Of a stretch of DNA of 34,496 nucleotides, positions 34,463-34,496 are shown piece after piece (positions within the stretch are counted from its first letter, which is position 1; each line of letters begins with the position of its first letter). Both the position numbers and the translations under genes were made by a program. The stretch lies in assembly GCA_029287375.1 (NCBI GenBank), contig JARFRG010000177.1, forward strand, positions 1 through 34,496. The letters are read 5' to 3'. The notes under the pieces were generated by a model. It did not search any database and was not told the origin of the DNA. It saw nothing but the letters and a program-made list of their open reading frames with translations. Source of the stretch: Boseongicola sp. (GTDB lineage: Bacteria; Pseudomonadota; Alphaproteobacteria; Rhodobacterales; Rhodobacteraceae).

Positions 34463-34496
34463 CGCGCCGGTTCCTGACAATCGGGGCAGAGACCCT
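34459..34496 (-). CDS. zur: C-terminal end of a Fur-family zinc regulator (Zur), partial
   Basis: On the minus strand, in a different frame from znuC, the last codons read GLCPDCQEPAR and then TGA (34461-34459). The CPDC pair matches the structural zinc site at the C-terminus of Zur proteins, and zur directly upstream of znuCB is a common arrangement. Only about 12 codons are inside the window. The stop overlaps the proposed TTG start of znuC, implying coupling and self-regulation of zur with the importer. Confidence 0.65.

Overview
The window looks like chromosomal DNA of a marine alphaproteobacterium of the Roseobacter/Rhodobacteraceae type. The reasons are the betaine/choline genes (choXWV, betI, betA), a fused TAXI-type TRAP transporter, a PTS-Ntr enzyme I (ptsP) with a GAF domain, a DUF1178 protein, a short zur-znuC-znuB set, moderately GC-rich coding sequence and very tight gene packing with many ATGA stop/start overlaps. 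The assignment is inferred from gene content only. I see no rRNA, tRNA, CRISPR array, insertion sequence or phage gene.

Layout. (1) 1-1771: ptsP on the minus strand, running off the left edge and broken by an in-frame amber codon at 140-142. (2) 1850-7661: a choline uptake and oxidation block: choV and choW (minus), a glutathione transferase (plus) lying inside the transporter set, choX (minus), then divergent betI-betA (plus). betB is not present. (3) 7673-9448: lysC (aspartokinase, with a strong internal ribosome binding site) and a DUF1178 zinc-ribbon protein. (4) 9543-12751: a TAXI solute-binding protein and its fused TRAP permease, separated by two tandem hairpins. (5) 12894-15168: a Nudix hydrolase, a histone-deacetylase-like enzyme with a TTG start, and an RNA 2',3'-cyclic phosphodiesterase. 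(6) 15146-18276: neuB diverging from a translationally coupled kdtA-neuA pair, i.e. nonulosonic acid synthesis and activation next to a GT30 Kdo-type transferase.

(7) 18273-28041: an exopolysaccharide assembly locus in two divergent operons. The minus operon holds an initiating sugar-phosphate transferase, a large TPR lipoprotein, a short periplasmic Wza-like export protein, an outer membrane barrel and a rhomboid protease. The plus operon holds an ExeA-like ATPase, a Wzz/GNVR chain-length protein and a CpsD-like tyrosine kinase. This protein set matches the one known from exosortase/PEP-CTERM-associated polysaccharide loci, but no exosortase is in the window. (8) 28044-32780: ugd and rmlCBDA, which supply UDP-glucuronate and dTDP-L-rhamnose, presumably for the same polymer. 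(9) 32886-34496: znuB, znuC with an unusual His-Asp repeat tail, and the last codons of zur.

The most notable observations are the ptsP amber codon, the exosortase-type EPS locus without exosortase but with an adjacent rhomboid protease, the neuB/kdtA/neuA arrangement, the in-frame lysC internal start, the gst gene inside the cho operon, the start-codon hairpin of the ATPase gene, and the hexanucleotide repeat encoding a zinc-binding tail on ZnuC. Database searches were not possible; family assignments rest on motifs read by eye.
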